Below, piece by piece: positions 7,652-15,555 of a stretch of 37,061 nt of DNA (the stretch's first letter is position 1; every line of letters starts with the position of its first letter). The translations under genes and the position numbers were made by a program. The stretch is from a virus. The notes beneath the pieces were generated by a model. The model was not told the DNA's origin. It saw only the letters and a list, made by a program, of their open reading frames with translations, and ran no database searches. The stretch covers positions 1 through 37,061 of the IMG/VR virus record IMGVR_UViG_3300044673_000103; one strand, given 5' to 3'.

Positions 7652-8199
7652 CGGTGGCACCTGGAGGCCAGGTCCACGAGCCACGCGGCGAACGCTGGCG
7701 GGGTGAGGTGGCGTTGAGTCTTGGAGAGACGCTCAAGAATGCCCCTCGTCCTGCCAGGAGTCGGAGGAGCCTCGACTGGAGGAAGGTGCTCGGGAAAATC
7801 GGGGAGGTTCCAAGGTTTGCAGCCGACGATGTAGAGCCATGTCGCCTTGTCGGCTCGGTGGCCCCAATCGCGCTGGTAGACCTCGACGGTGTAGCCGCCC
7901 CATTCGTCAGGGAGGTGGCCGGGAAGGGGCATCCTGCACTCGCGCCACAGTTTCGAGTCGCGGGGGTGTTCCAGCACTCCACCAAACCGGCGGACCTGCT
8001 CGACGGCGATAGGGCCTGTATGCCCGTCGTCGTGGGCCTTCTGATGGTAGCGGCCCCAATGCCCGCACGGGGGATGCGCCACGACGGGCCACGGTCCATC
8101 GTAGGTCGTCGCGTCACGCTCGACGCCCCAACACTCGACGCCTTCCATCTTGGCGTAGGGGCCTCGCTTCACGTCCACGTAGAGGGCGGCGACGGTCAT
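7648..8199 (-). CDS. Conserved-type phage protein with HPPC motif
   Basis: A 183-residue protein containing VVAHPPCGHWG (about 38-48), GGVLEHPRDSKLW (about 71-83) and QRDWGHRADKATWLYIVG (about 108-125). The Pro-Cys followed later by an E-x-P-like segment (EHP) recalls the PC and ENV motifs of cytosine-C5 methyltransferases, but no SAM-binding FxGxG motif is seen, so activity cannot be claimed. I recall similar proteins in other phages without a known role. The start overlaps the previous stop as ATGA. It sits among methylases, so a link to DNA modification is plausible. Confidence 0.7.
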   Translation of the reverse strand: MTVAALYVDVKRGPYAKMEGVECWGVERDATTYDGPWPVVAHPPCGHWGRYHQKAHDDGHTGPIAVEQVRRFGGVLEHPRDSKLWRECRMPLPGHLPDEWGGYTVEVYQRDWGHRADKATWLYIVGCKPWNLPDFPEHLPPVEAPPTPGRTRGILERLSKTQRHLTPPAFAAWLVDLASRCHR

Positions 8200-8603
8200 G
8201 GTTCCTCCGGATAAGGCGCCCGCCAGTCGAGGATCAGCCCATGCCTCACGAGCCACCTACATGCGCGGGAGAAGGTGCCGGAGTGCTCGTCAACTCCCAC
8301 TGATGCGGCGAGAAGTCCCGGCGAGAGCGGCCTGCGCTGGAGCCAAGCGACGATCCGCACCTCCAGGTCTTCGGGTCGGCACCACCGCAGGCTACCTCCT
8401 TCCTGCGGGAGGAGCCCGACGATGTGGAGCGGGTCCCGGTCGTCGGGCACGAGGCGGTATGCAGCGGGGAGGAGGTGTCCCGACTGGCGGAGGCGGTCAA
8501 TCTGCGCCCGCACCTCGGCCACGGGCATCCCGAGGTCTTCCGCGAGTTGGGCGGGGGTGCGCTCGCCGGGTTCGGATCGGATCGCGTCGAGGAGGAGGCT
8601 CAT
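8196..8603 (-). CDS. Winged-helix-like protein (135 aa)
   Basis: Contains two helix-turn-helix-like stretches. The first is TPAQLAEDLGMPVAEVRAQI (about 16-35). The second is LSPGLLAASVGVDEHSGTFS (about 93-112), followed by WLVRHGLI, as in tandem winged helices. It is probably a DNA-binding regulator or an accessory protein for DNA metabolism. The start and stop are both ATGA overlaps. No specific family was recognised. Confidence 0.65.
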   Translation of the reverse strand: MSLLLDAIRSEPGERTPAQLAEDLGMPVAEVRAQIDRLRQSGHLLPAAYRLVPDDRDPLHIVGLLPQEGGSLRWCRPEDLEVRIVAWLQRRPLSPGLLAASVGVDEHSGTFSRACRWLVRHGLILDWRAPYPEEP

Positions 8604-8875
8604 GGCTTGTCCGGGTAGTCATAGACCGTGATGAGCAGCCGCCTACCCTTCCTCTCGCACTTCACGCCCATGGCCTTTCGGTTGGCGTGCTCCTCGTCCG
8701 TCTCGACGGTGAGGCCCTCGTCAATGCTGGTCTTCCCGAGGAACTCCACGAAGTCACGGATCGCATCGTACTCCTCGCCCGTGGGGTGGAAGCCGTCCTT
8801 GTCGTCCGAGACGAGCGCCTTGAGCCCCCGGTACACGGTCCGCGCCTTGTCGGCGGTGTAGTGGTCGGTCTTCAT
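8600..8875 (-). CDS. Hypothetical protein (91 aa)
   Basis: A small charged protein (MKTDHYTADKARTVYRGLKA) with a helical N-terminus and a beta-like, basic C-terminus (CERKGRRLLITVYDYPDKP). The start at 8875 overlaps the upstream stop as ATGA; the slightly longer frame is less likely. No family was recognised. Confidence 0.7.
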   Translation of the reverse strand: MKTDHYTADKARTVYRGLKALVSDDKDGFHPTGEEYDAIRDFVEFLGKTSIDEGLTVETDEEHANRKAMGVKCERKGRRLLITVYDYPDKP

Positions 8876-9189
8876 GGCCTCTCCATCCATTCCACGAGGT
8901 CAGCCCTCTTCATGCTCCCCACGAGGCTTTTGCACTTCTCGCGGATCGCCTCCTCCATGCACGCCCGAGCCATCGCCCGGAGTGACTCGCGCCACGCGGG
9001 GTCGTTGCGGAGCTCGGCGAAGGCCGCTACCACGTCGCCCACGAGAAGTTTGCTCATCTCGGGGGTGGCGCGGGTGATGGCCTCGTGGAAGGCAGAGGGG
9101 TTTCCGGTTCCGTGCCATCCCTCTCGGCGGCCAAACATGGCCTCCTCGACGGCGGCTTGCAGCTTGTCTTCCGGGATGGTGATGTTCAT
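8872..9189 (-). CDS. Hypothetical helical protein (105 aa)
   Basis: Starts MNITIPEDKLQAAVEEAMFG and is mostly alpha-helical, with several Trp/Arg pairs. The opening phrase I-P-x-x-K-L-x-x-A-x-x-E is common in small phage early proteins of unknown role. ATGA overlaps join it to both neighbours. No function is proposed. Confidence 0.7.
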   Translation of the reverse strand: MNITIPEDKLQAAVEEAMFGRREGWHGTGNPSAFHEAITRATPEMSKLLVGDVVAAFAELRNDPAWRESLRAMARACMEEAIREKCKSLVGSMKRADLVEWMERP

Positions 9190-9827
9190 GGCTCAACCCT
9201 CTTGAACTCGACGACCCAGACCCAGGGGCTCGAGGCCCACGGGGCGCGCTCGCCGTTGATGTGGTCCCAAAGCCGATGGAACTCGCCGCGGTGGTTGAGG
9301 TCGCCACCCACCGAGGAGTCCTTCACGCCCTCCTCCCTGGCATCCTCCTCGCTGATGTCCAGAAGCCGCTCGACGCGGACGGAGACTACCTCCAGGGTAA
9401 GGCGGGAGGCCCAGTGGGGCATGTGGATAGAGGGGAGCCAGCCAGGACGCCCACCCTGGTACTCCGCGCGCTCCCAGGGTCTGTCCTTAGAGTCGGCCAT
9501 GTAGAAAACGTCACCCGAGCACTCCCACCACGACTCCCTCACCCACAGTCGGTCTCCAACAGACCACTTCGGGTAAACGCGCTCACGGCAACCCTCGTCG
9601 CGGTCAGGTTCACCCGGCGCTCCCCGGTAGACGTAGTGGACATGCAAATAGGGTCCTGGCCAGAAGATGGTGCCTCCATCGTCGGAGAAGGCGTCGGATT
9701 CCCAACATGGCGCGGGAGTTGTCACCTTCGACGACGGGGGCTTGACGATCCGCCTCGTCTGCGTCTTGTGCCCGCCGAGGATGGCGAGGACCATTGGGGC
9801 TGAAAACAGGATCGGGTGCTCTTTCAT
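9186..9827 (-). CDS. ASCH-like phage protein
   Basis: A 213-residue protein with the pattern of phage ASCH/PUA-like proteins: HPILFSAPMVLAILGGHKTQ then TRRIV at the start, GDRLWVRESWWE in the middle, MPHWASRLTLEVVSVRVERL, DISEEDAREEGV, and PWVWVVEFKRV at the end. Members are thought to bind RNA or modified bases, but their job in phages is not settled. A role next to DNA methylases is possible. Its length and motif order are as usual for the family. Start and stop are ATGA overlaps, the stop leading into the next early gene. Confidence 0.8.
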   Translation of the reverse strand: MKEHPILFSAPMVLAILGGHKTQTRRIVKPPSSKVTTPAPCWESDAFSDDGGTIFWPGPYLHVHYVYRGAPGEPDRDEGCRERVYPKWSVGDRLWVRESWWECSGDVFYMADSKDRPWERAEYQGGRPGWLPSIHMPHWASRLTLEVVSVRVERLLDISEEDAREEGVKDSSVGGDLNHRGEFHRLWDHINGERAPWASSPWVWVVEFKRVEP

Positions 9828-10237
9828 GATTCCACCGCCTTTCGTACTTCGATCTCAACTCCAGGAGTCTCATGGTAGGTCTTCGCCACCGACAGGATCG
9901 CGACCTGGCCGTCATCGGTCCAGGCGATGCCCCGGAGGGCGTCTAGGATGGCCTTGGCGAGGTTGTCCACGTCGGGTCGGGTCGTGTGGTAGGTAGGAGC
10001 CGTCGACTTGAGCCCTCGCGCCCCGAAGTGGCTCTTGGGACGTGGGAACCGGAAGCGGAGATGGACGCGGAGGGCTCCCACCATCGGGGCCTCGACCACG
10101 GCCGAGACCTCGTGAGCGATCTGCGCCTTCCAGGCGTCGGCGTTCGTCGGGGTGTAGATCGCGGCGTGGCTCCCTCGGCGGGTGGCCTTGGCGCGGGGTT
10201 GGGGGACTGGGAGACCGGGGATGAAGAGGTCGATCAT
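9824..10237 (-). CDS. rusA: RusA-type Holliday junction resolvase
   Basis: Cuts four-way DNA junctions during recombination or before packaging. The protein has 137 residues, near the RusA norm. It starts with a conserved IDLFIPGLPVPQPRAKATRR and holds RPDVDNLAKAILDAL with Asp89, Asp91 and Lys95, followed by the acidic pair in WTDDGQV (108-109). This matches the spacing of the catalytic Asp and Lys residues of E. coli RusA. The ATG at 10237 overlaps the upstream stop as ATGA; the longer frame is shadow sequence. It works downstream of RecT and the Rad50-like gene in the same operon. Confidence 0.9.
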   Translation of the reverse strand: MIDLFIPGLPVPQPRAKATRRGSHAAIYTPTNADAWKAQIAHEVSAVVEAPMVGALRVHLRFRFPRPKSHFGARGLKSTAPTYHTTRPDVDNLAKAILDALRGIAWTDDGQVAILSVAKTYHETPGVEIEVRKAVES

Positions 10238-10599
10238 GGCGCAGCCTCCAGGGCAGAGACGAGGGCTTCGGATTCGGCGGGTCCGGTCCCTGCGAAGTTG
10301 CCCCACAGGTTCGCGACGTTCCACCATGGCTTGGACGGGTCCACCATCTTCACCGGGTAGAGACCGAGCAGCGGATCGCCCCACGCCTCCCTCACCAGCG
10401 CGAGGAGGCAACCGATGGTCGCGGGGTCGGATAGGTTGGGAAGGGCTCCGCGAGAGGTCCACGAATCGGAATCGTGTCCTCCGAGAAACTGGCAGGGCCA
10501 ACTTTCAAGCGTGCCAGGAAGCGTGATCATTCCTCGCACCCACCTCCACCGAGGGCAGGCGACGGCGCGGCGTCCAAGGGCGACGAGTTCGGGGGTCAT
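10234..10599 (-). CDS. Hypothetical protein (121 aa)
   Basis: Contains LPNLSDPATIGCLLALVREAWGDP (about 54-77), a phrase I associate with small phage proteins of unknown function, and the N-terminal WRWVRGM. It is soluble and looks mixed alpha/beta. Both junctions are ATGA overlaps. Function is not proposed. Confidence 0.7.
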   Translation of the reverse strand: MTPELVALGRRAVACPRWRWVRGMITLPGTLESWPCQFLGGHDSDSWTSRGALPNLSDPATIGCLLALVREAWGDPLLGLYPVKMVDPSKPWWNVANLWGNFAGTGPAESEALVSALEAAP

Positions 10600-10817
10600 T
10601 TCTCCTCCAGTCCCGCCACGTAGGCTCCGAGCATCTTGAGCGTGGCCTCCGCCTCCGCCTTGGCCTCATCGAGGGCGATGTTGAACATGGCGTTGACGTG
10701 CTCCCGCGAGAGGGGGACGAAGAAGGACTCGGCCCCGAGGACTGGGAGGTAGGCGCCCGCCCGGATGGACCAGAGGCCCGAGGGGAGGCGCTTGGCGTCG
10801 GTGCAGAAGCGGGTCAT
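10596..10817 (-). CDS. Hypothetical protein (73 aa)
   Basis: Starts MTRFCTDAKRLPSGLWSIRA at an ATG that overlaps the preceding stop. The C-terminal half is one alanine-rich amphipathic helix (ALDEAKAEAEATLKMLGAYVAGL). No family was recognised. The frame extends further upstream but only as antiphase sequence. Confidence 0.65.
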   Translation of the reverse strand: MTRFCTDAKRLPSGLWSIRAGAYLPVLGAESFFVPLSREHVNAMFNIALDEAKAEAEATLKMLGAYVAGLEEK

Positions 10818-11050
10818 GGGGACTCCTTCGCGGCGGGGTCGGGCCAGGTCGGCACGCACTCACCCGCTGGATCAACAAGACCGCACCATCCTTTCCTTGG
10901 TACGGGAGTCTGCCAGTTCTGGCACCACGCCGAGCACTCGGAGCCGATGCAGTCGCGTGGGTCCGGGATGTCGAAACCGCATTCTACCCTCCCGCTTTCG
11001 TGGACGATGTTGTAGGGAACGGACGGCCCGATGGTCAGGTGGCACTTCAT
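10814..11050 (-). CDS. Cysteine-rich small protein (78 aa)
   Basis: Seven cysteines and several Trp and Pro residues in 78 residues: MKCHLTIGPS, CGF, RDCIGSECSAWCQNW, GWCGL, ECVPTW. The spacing suggests zinc binding rather than disulfides, as there is no signal peptide. The start at 11050 overlaps the stop of the Rad50-like gene as ATGA. No family was recognised. Confidence 0.65.
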   Translation of the reverse strand: MKCHLTIGPSVPYNIVHESGRVECGFDIPDPRDCIGSECSAWCQNWQTPVPRKGWCGLVDPAGECVPTWPDPAAKESP

Positions 11051-12879
11051 GACCTGCTCCCGGTGTCGAGGAGGACGAGACGAGACTCCGTGGGCCACTT
11101 CTCCCCGTTCGGCGGGCTCCAGTCCTGCGCCCGGTCCACCCAGAGGTAGGATGAGGCCATCCCGAGGGCCGAGCGGAGCGCCGCCCGAAGGCAGACATCC
11201 CCGAAGACCCGCTCACCGTCCGAGGCCGACGACCACGCCCGACCCTTCCAGAGGACCTCGACGCCCTCGGCAGTCTCCTGGAGGGATACGGGGCCGAGGA
11301 GTCCGGTCGCTTCGATGGCGGCGATGGTCTTCGGGAGAAGCGTTGCGGGAGCCTCGCGGGCGACCTTCACGAGATGGCGGAGGCGTTCCGTCCTGACCTT
11401 GCACGCCTCCCAGCGGGCCTCGGCGGCCTCGACCTGGAGGAGCGCAGACTGCATCCTGTCCTCACGGTCGCTGGCGACCACCTCGGCGCGTTCGAGGTCG
11501 CGGAGGGCCTGCCGGGCAGCATCGAGGGCGACGGCGCCCGGCTGGGTGCTCGTCGGGGCGGTGGGCTCGGGTCCGGAGACGAGGGCGGACCACGCCTGTT
11601 GGGTGAGGCCACTCTGGGCGACGAGGAGATCGCGGCGCTCTCCCCACCGGGTCCACGCCTCGGCCTTGGCGCGGAGGGTGTCGAGCTCGGAGAACGCCTG
11701 GGCGCTCCGAAGGTCCGCATCCCTGCTCTCCTGCTCGGCCACCTCCAGAGCAGCGCGGGCCTCGTCCTCGATGGTCTTGGCCTTGGCGATGGCTTCGGCC
11801 CTCTCGGATTCCCACTTCTCGGAGGCGTCGAAGCACGCGGAGCGGGCCGCGTCGAGCTCCGCGAGAAGCGCTTGCCGCTTCCTGTCGGCGGCGATCCCTC
11901 CGTGTTCGCACGCCTCGCAGGCACCCATGAGGACCGGGGCGGGCTTGGCGGCCTGCGCCTCTAGCATCCTCACCGTGGCTCGGAGGTCCACCAGCGCGGT
12001 GGGCTCCCTCGGCGGTTGCCACGCCCGAGCCTGCGCCAGAAGGGCCATCCCGCCCGTCACCTTGGCGGCGGCGTGCTCGGCCATCCGGGAGGCCGACTCG
12101 TAGACCTCCTGCGCCGCACTGATGGCGGAGGCGCTGATTCGCGTTCCGCGCTCTCCAAGGCTCCTGGCGGCCTCCCAGGCGTCCCGGCGGGTGAGGTAGC
12201 CGCTCCACTCGTCCCCGGCCTCTACGAGCCTCCTGGAGGCCTCTGCGTCCACCTGGACGGGCGGGGCGAGTGCGGCGTAAGTCTGACGCGCCTGCTCCAT
12301 GGCCCCGAGGGCGATGTTCTCCGCCCGCTGGGCGTCCAGCCGCCGGTCGTCCAGCCGCTTCGGGTCGGTGGGGTCGCCGTCGAGGTAGAACTCCGAGGCG
12401 CGGATCGTGTCCTCGCAGAGAGATGCGGTCGCCCTCGCGATGGCTGGCTTGCCACCGTCCAGCGGGATGTCGCTGAACGAGGCGATCAGGAGGTCGCGGA
12501 GCTCCAGCGGGGAAAGCGAGGCATACCACGCGGTACGGTCGCCGTGAGGGGCCGAGACGAGCAGGAGGCGACCCGGATCGACCGAGCGCCATGAGGAGGC
12601 GCACTCGCGCCATTCGTTCATGGAGCGGCAGACGGTATCGCCCCACTGGCGGCGCTTGGCGTCGAGGTGGAGGACGGTGGAGCCGAAGGCCATCTCTACC
12701 GAGGCGCCCTCGGGAAGGTCGGCGGGCTTGCCCTGCTCGTCCTTGCCGATCATGAGGGCCAGGTAGGCGCGGAGGGCGGTCGTCTTCCCGGCGCCGGATG
12801 GGGCGCGGTAGAGGGTGACGCCGGGGAGGAGGTCGAGGGAGACGGGTACGGCAAGGCCGGTCGTGGTCAGGCGGGGCAT
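11047..12879 (-). CDS. Rad50/SMC/RecF-like ATPase
   Basis: A 610-residue protein of the ABC/SMC group. The Walker A motif APSGAGKTT is at 26-34. Long alanine-rich helical arms follow, with CEAC at 321-324 very near the middle, where Rad50 has its zinc hook. A signature-like SDGER is at 553-557, and a Walker-B-like hydrophobic strand YLWVD ends in Asp582 but with R-A-Q instead of the usual catalytic Glu. Such proteins bind or tether DNA in repair and replication. No partner nuclease like SbcD is seen; the gene before it is clamp-like. The ATG shares one base with the previous stop (TGATG). Missing Glu may mean slow hydrolysis. Confidence 0.8.
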   Translation of the reverse strand: MPRLTTTGLAVPVSLDLLPGVTLYRAPSGAGKTTALRAYLALMIGKDEQGKPADLPEGASVEMAFGSTVLHLDAKRRQWGDTVCRSMNEWRECASSWRSVDPGRLLLVSAPHGDRTAWYASLSPLELRDLLIASFSDIPLDGGKPAIARATASLCEDTIRASEFYLDGDPTDPKRLDDRRLDAQRAENIALGAMEQARQTYAALAPPVQVDAEASRRLVEAGDEWSGYLTRRDAWEAARSLGERGTRISASAISAAQEVYESASRMAEHAAAKVTGGMALLAQARAWQPPREPTALVDLRATVRMLEAQAAKPAPVLMGACEACEHGGIAADRKRQALLAELDAARSACFDASEKWESERAEAIAKAKTIEDEARAALEVAEQESRDADLRSAQAFSELDTLRAKAEAWTRWGERRDLLVAQSGLTQQAWSALVSGPEPTAPTSTQPGAVALDAARQALRDLERAEVVASDREDRMQSALLQVEAAEARWEACKVRTERLRHLVKVAREAPATLLPKTIAAIEATGLLGPVSLQETAEGVEVLWKGRAWSSASDGERVFGDVCLRAALRSALGMASSYLWVDRAQDWSPPNGEKWPTESRLVLLDTGSRS

Positions 12880-13397
12880 CAGTGTCTCCTCACGGGCATG
12901 ATGACCGCGAGGCGGCCCATTCCGTCTACGATCCGGACGGGGGCCAGCGGCGACTCCTGGGGGTACACGCCGATGATGGCTCGGTCCTTGTCCTTGCCCA
13001 TGGCTCGGAGGATGCGGTCGAGGATACCGACCGTGAGGCACACGGTGGAGTCTTTTTCATTGGGGACCACGGGCAGGAAGTCGAGGGAGGTGCCCGGCTT
13101 GTCCTCGGTGATCTGGACGACTCGGAACCCGCCCCGGCCATCGGGGAAAGCGTGGATTCCGGGGCGCATCGGAACGTCGAGGTCCTTGTCGAGCGCACAG
13201 CCCTGGAGCGTGATCCGGTAGGTCTCCGGTACCTTCTGCTTGTCGGGGATCGCGAGGAGACTGTTTCCGTCCGTGATGGCGGCGTACCCGTCGCGCCAGA
13301 AGATGACGCCGACGCACGGGCTACTCCATCCCTTCGTCTGCATGGCCTCCATGCGCCAGATGTCGGGGGTTAGGGTGATGGTGGGTTCGGTGGTCAT
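12879..13397 (-). CDS. Possible sliding-clamp-like (DnaN-like) protein
   Basis: A 172-residue protein. The final segment SPLAPVRIVDG then LAVIMPVRRH resembles the C-terminal end of beta clamps, where PVxI-strands end in VxMPxR. Before it, LTVGILDRILRAMG recalls the helix of the last clamp domain. The N-terminal part has a strand-rich look with YAAITDGNSLLAIP. It is about half the length of DnaN, so it would have to oligomerise more than usual. The ATG at 13397 overlaps the upstream stop. Its placement between RecT and a Rad50-like ATPase fits a recombination/replication unit. The assignment is a hypothesis. Confidence 0.55.
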   Translation of the reverse strand: MTTEPTITLTPDIWRMEAMQTKGWSSPCVGVIFWRDGYAAITDGNSLLAIPDKQKVPETYRITLQGCALDKDLDVPMRPGIHAFPDGRGGFRVVQITEDKPGTSLDFLPVVPNEKDSTVCLTVGILDRILRAMGKDKDRAIIGVYPQESPLAPVRIVDGMGRLAVIMPVRRH

Positions 13398-13735
13398 GAC
13401 GGGTCTCCTTCGATGGCCTTCACGCCTTCCGGCGTCACGACGGCCTCGGGCGCGGCGGCGACCTCGGGCGGGAGGATGGCCTGGGCTCCGATCCACTCTT
13501 CCAGCTTGTCCGCCAAGTCGCGGCGCTCCTTGGTGTAGTCGTTTCCAGTGGAGACGCTCGGCTTGAAGTCCGGAACCAGCTCCGGAGGCAGCGCGGGGAT
13601 GTGGTGGGGGCGGGAGGCGTCGGCGTCGAGCGTGCGAAGCACCACTTCGATGTCGCTCACCACGTCCCGAAGCGCGGGGACGAGGGCACCGATGGTTTGG
13701 AGTTCTCCGATGGCAAGCGCGGTGCCGGTTCTCAT
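13394..13735 (-). CDS. Hypothetical protein (113 aa) between RecT and clamp-like genes
   Basis: A helical N-terminus (TIGALVPALRDVVSDIEVVL) is followed by a charged stretch (TKERRDLADKLEEWIGA) and a Pro/Ala-rich C-terminus. It has no recognised fold. The ATG overlaps the recT stop as ATGA. By position it may be an accessory factor for annealing, but the sequence does not show it. Confidence 0.7.
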   Translation of the reverse strand: MRTGTALAIGELQTIGALVPALRDVVSDIEVVLRTLDADASRPHHIPALPPELVPDFKPSVSTGNDYTKERRDLADKLEEWIGAQAILPPEVAAAPEAVVTPEGVKAIEGDPS

Positions 13736-14529
13736 GGGGCCTCCTCGCCGTCCGTGGTCACGGGTTCGGTGGTGGGTTCGGGGTGGCGGCGGGTCGGGGT
13801 CGGCGTCGAGGGGATGTCGATCACGGTCGCGTCGATCAGCGCCTCGCGGGCGGTGGCCGAGGTGAGCGGGAGGATGCCGCGGGCCACGATGTAGTGAATG
13901 GCGGTCTTGAGCGCCATCGGGATCGGAGTGTCGGCCCACGGCCCGCTGTCGGGCATCTTGGACTTGAGGCGGTGGCTGTCGATGATCTGAACCGACACCC
14001 ACGGGCGGGCGATGTGCTTCCCGTCGCGCCTGATGGTGACGTACACGCCCGCGAGGTCGGCGCCGTTGACGGGATCTCCAGCGGTCGGGAGGTGCTCCAC
14101 GCACTCACCGAACTCGACCCGGTAGGAGTCCTGGACGTGGACGGCCACGGGGAGGATGGTGTATCCCTCCCTCGCCGCCACGACGGCGGCGCCGCGGTGG
14201 GAGAGCGAGTAGCGGGCCTGGACGGGCTCGCCCTTCCTCGGGGCCTGCGGGATGATCCAGGCGAGGGGCGAGGGGCCGCCGGGCATGATGTCGAGCTCGC
14301 TGGCCTGGACGACGACGGCGGCGAGGCTGGCCTTGCCCTCTGGGGTCGCCAAGAGGGCGTCCCACGCCTCGGGGTTGCGTGCGGTGGCGCGGGCGCCCAT
14401 GATGGCCTGGGAGATCCTCCCGGCGGTGCGGGCGAGCTCCTGCGGGCTGCACGAGGTCTGGAGGGAGACTTTGGCGATCTCCTGGGTGCCTCGCAGGAAG
14501 ACGAGGGGGGAAAGGGGGGCGGTGGTCAT
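13732..14529 (-). CDS. recT: RecT-family single-strand annealing protein
   Basis: Pairs complementary single strands in phage recombination. The 265 residues contain the family pattern AAVVVQASELDIMPGG (about 70-85), ARYSLSHRGAAVVAAREG (about 104-121), HVQDSYRVEFG, VYVTIRRDGK and the basic end segment ALKTAIHYIVARGILPL. The C-terminal tail is Pro/Thr-rich and acidic, as usual. No exonuclease of the YqaJ or RecE type is visible nearby, though these usually accompany RecT. The start overlaps the preceding stop. Confidence 0.9.
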   Translation of the reverse strand: MTTAPLSPLVFLRGTQEIAKVSLQTSCSPQELARTAGRISQAIMGARATARNPEAWDALLATPEGKASLAAVVVQASELDIMPGGPSPLAWIIPQAPRKGEPVQARYSLSHRGAAVVAAREGYTILPVAVHVQDSYRVEFGECVEHLPTAGDPVNGADLAGVYVTIRRDGKHIARPWVSVQIIDSHRLKSKMPDSGPWADTPIPMALKTAIHYIVARGILPLTSATAREALIDATVIDIPSTPTPTRRHPEPTTEPVTTDGEEAP

Positions 14530-15014
14530 GAGTTCTCCTTGCGCTTGGTGGTTCCGTGGTCGATGCCGACGAAGTGGTACCGGAGGATGTCCACGGACCT
14601 ACGATTCCAGATGCAGTCGTTCACGGGCTCGTCACAGTAGGTAAAGACGAGTCGGCTGGTCGGCTTCATGTCCCTGATCTGCTTCCAGGCCATGTCGAGC
14701 AGTTCGGCCATGGTGAAGCGCCCCGGATAGGTGCGCTCGGTCCAGTCCTTGGCTTCGTGAAGGTAGCCTTCTCGCACATATTCGATGTCCATCGGGATGA
14801 TGGCAGCCTTTGCTCGAGCCGCGGTGGCGCGGATCGCGTAGACATCGGCCATCGTCTTGAGGCCGTCTTCGGTGGAGCCGGTCGTGAGCTGCTCCTTGGC
14901 CTTGCCGAGGAGGTGCCTGATGGTGGGGTCGGCGGCGTCGTCCACCCGGTTGAGGGCGGGCTGGATGCCAGCGATGGCGAGGGACTCAAGGGTCGGAAGG
15001 GGATTTGGGATCAT
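14526..15014 (-). CDS. Hypothetical protein before recT (162 aa)
   Basis: A helical N-terminal half is followed by a region with EGYLHEAKDWTERTYPGRFT and a C-terminal SRLVFTYCDEPVND. It holds the position where an exonuclease partner of RecT often sits, but I see no exonuclease motif, so no function is claimed. ATGA overlaps join it to the neighbours. Confidence 0.7.
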   Translation of the reverse strand: MIPNPLPTLESLAIAGIQPALNRVDDAADPTIRHLLGKAKEQLTTGSTEDGLKTMADVYAIRATAARAKAAIIPMDIEYVREGYLHEAKDWTERTYPGRFTMAELLDMAWKQIRDMKPTSRLVFTYCDEPVNDCIWNRRSVDILRYHFVGIDHGTTKRKENS

Positions 15015-15172
15015 GAGTTCTCCGGGTGGTTGTCGAGGGTGTCGGCGGGGTCGTCGATGAGCTGGATCAGAGACTCACGGACGACGGCGAGGATGAAGAG
15101 GACCGCGACGAGGCCGACGAGCGCCGCGGAGTGGGGGAGGGTAGAGAAGAAGAAGAGAAGGAGGGCGATCAT
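15011..15172 (-). CDS. Small membrane protein (53 aa)
   Basis: MIALLLFFFS begins a hydrophobic segment that continues after a short polar break with LVGLVAVLFILAVV, so one or two membrane spans are likely. The tail is acidic (IDDPADTLDNHPENS) and probably faces the cytoplasm. ATGA overlaps at both ends. It could be a host-membrane effector or superinfection-related peptide; nothing more can be said. Confidence 0.6.
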   Translation of the reverse strand: MIALLLFFFSTLPHSAALVGLVAVLFILAVVRESLIQLIDDPADTLDNHPENS

Positions 15173-15555
15173 GGCCTCACCTCGTGAACCTGCTCCGGGG
15201 CGACCCGGAGGAGTTGGGTGATGTACTTGACGGAGTGGCCGTCGCGGACGATGTCGAGCACCTCGCACCACTCCTCCTCCTCGCCCGACTGGACGAGGAT
15301 GGAGCGCCCGACCTCGGGGAGGAGGTAGCCGCGGGCGGTGGCGGTCGTGGCGAGGGCGCAGCCGCGCTCCCAGTCGCCCTCGCAGTACCACGCCTGAAAG
15401 CGGTGGGGCGTGAGGAGGGCGGAGCGGTTGGGAGGCATCCAGCCATCGGGGCCTTCCTCCCAACGGCGCCACGTCGGGATCGAGACGCCGACGAGGGCGG
15501 CGGCTTGGGCCTGGGTGAGGCCCCTGGAGAGGCGGTAGCGGAGGAGGCGGAGCAT
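15169..15555 (-). CDS. HTH regulator leading the leftward operon
   Basis: A 128-residue protein with an N-terminal Cro/CI-type helix-turn-helix: LSRGLTQAQAAALVGVSIPT then WRRWEEG (about 9-35). The C-terminal two thirds is mixed alpha/beta and may form a dimer domain. It follows directly after the stop of the first operon gene (TAG-ATG). It faces the two XRE genes on the other strand, so it is a good candidate for the Cro-like arm of the switch. Confidence 0.75.
   Translation of the reverse strand: MLRLLRYRLSRGLTQAQAAALVGVSIPTWRRWEEGPDGWMPPNRSALLTPHRFQAWYCEGDWERGCALATTATARGYLLPEVGRSILVQSGEEEEWCEVLDIVRDGHSVKYITQLLRVAPEQVHEVRP

Noticed and set aside
7518-8117. A 200-codon N-terminal extension of the second D12 methylase
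   Set aside because: It overlaps another well-supported gene out of phase; conserved residues begin at the ATG at 7517.
11462-12646. A 394-codon frame within the Rad50-like gene
   Set aside because: Arg/Gly/Pro-rich shadow of the real frame, which has Walker A, signature and CxxC motifs.
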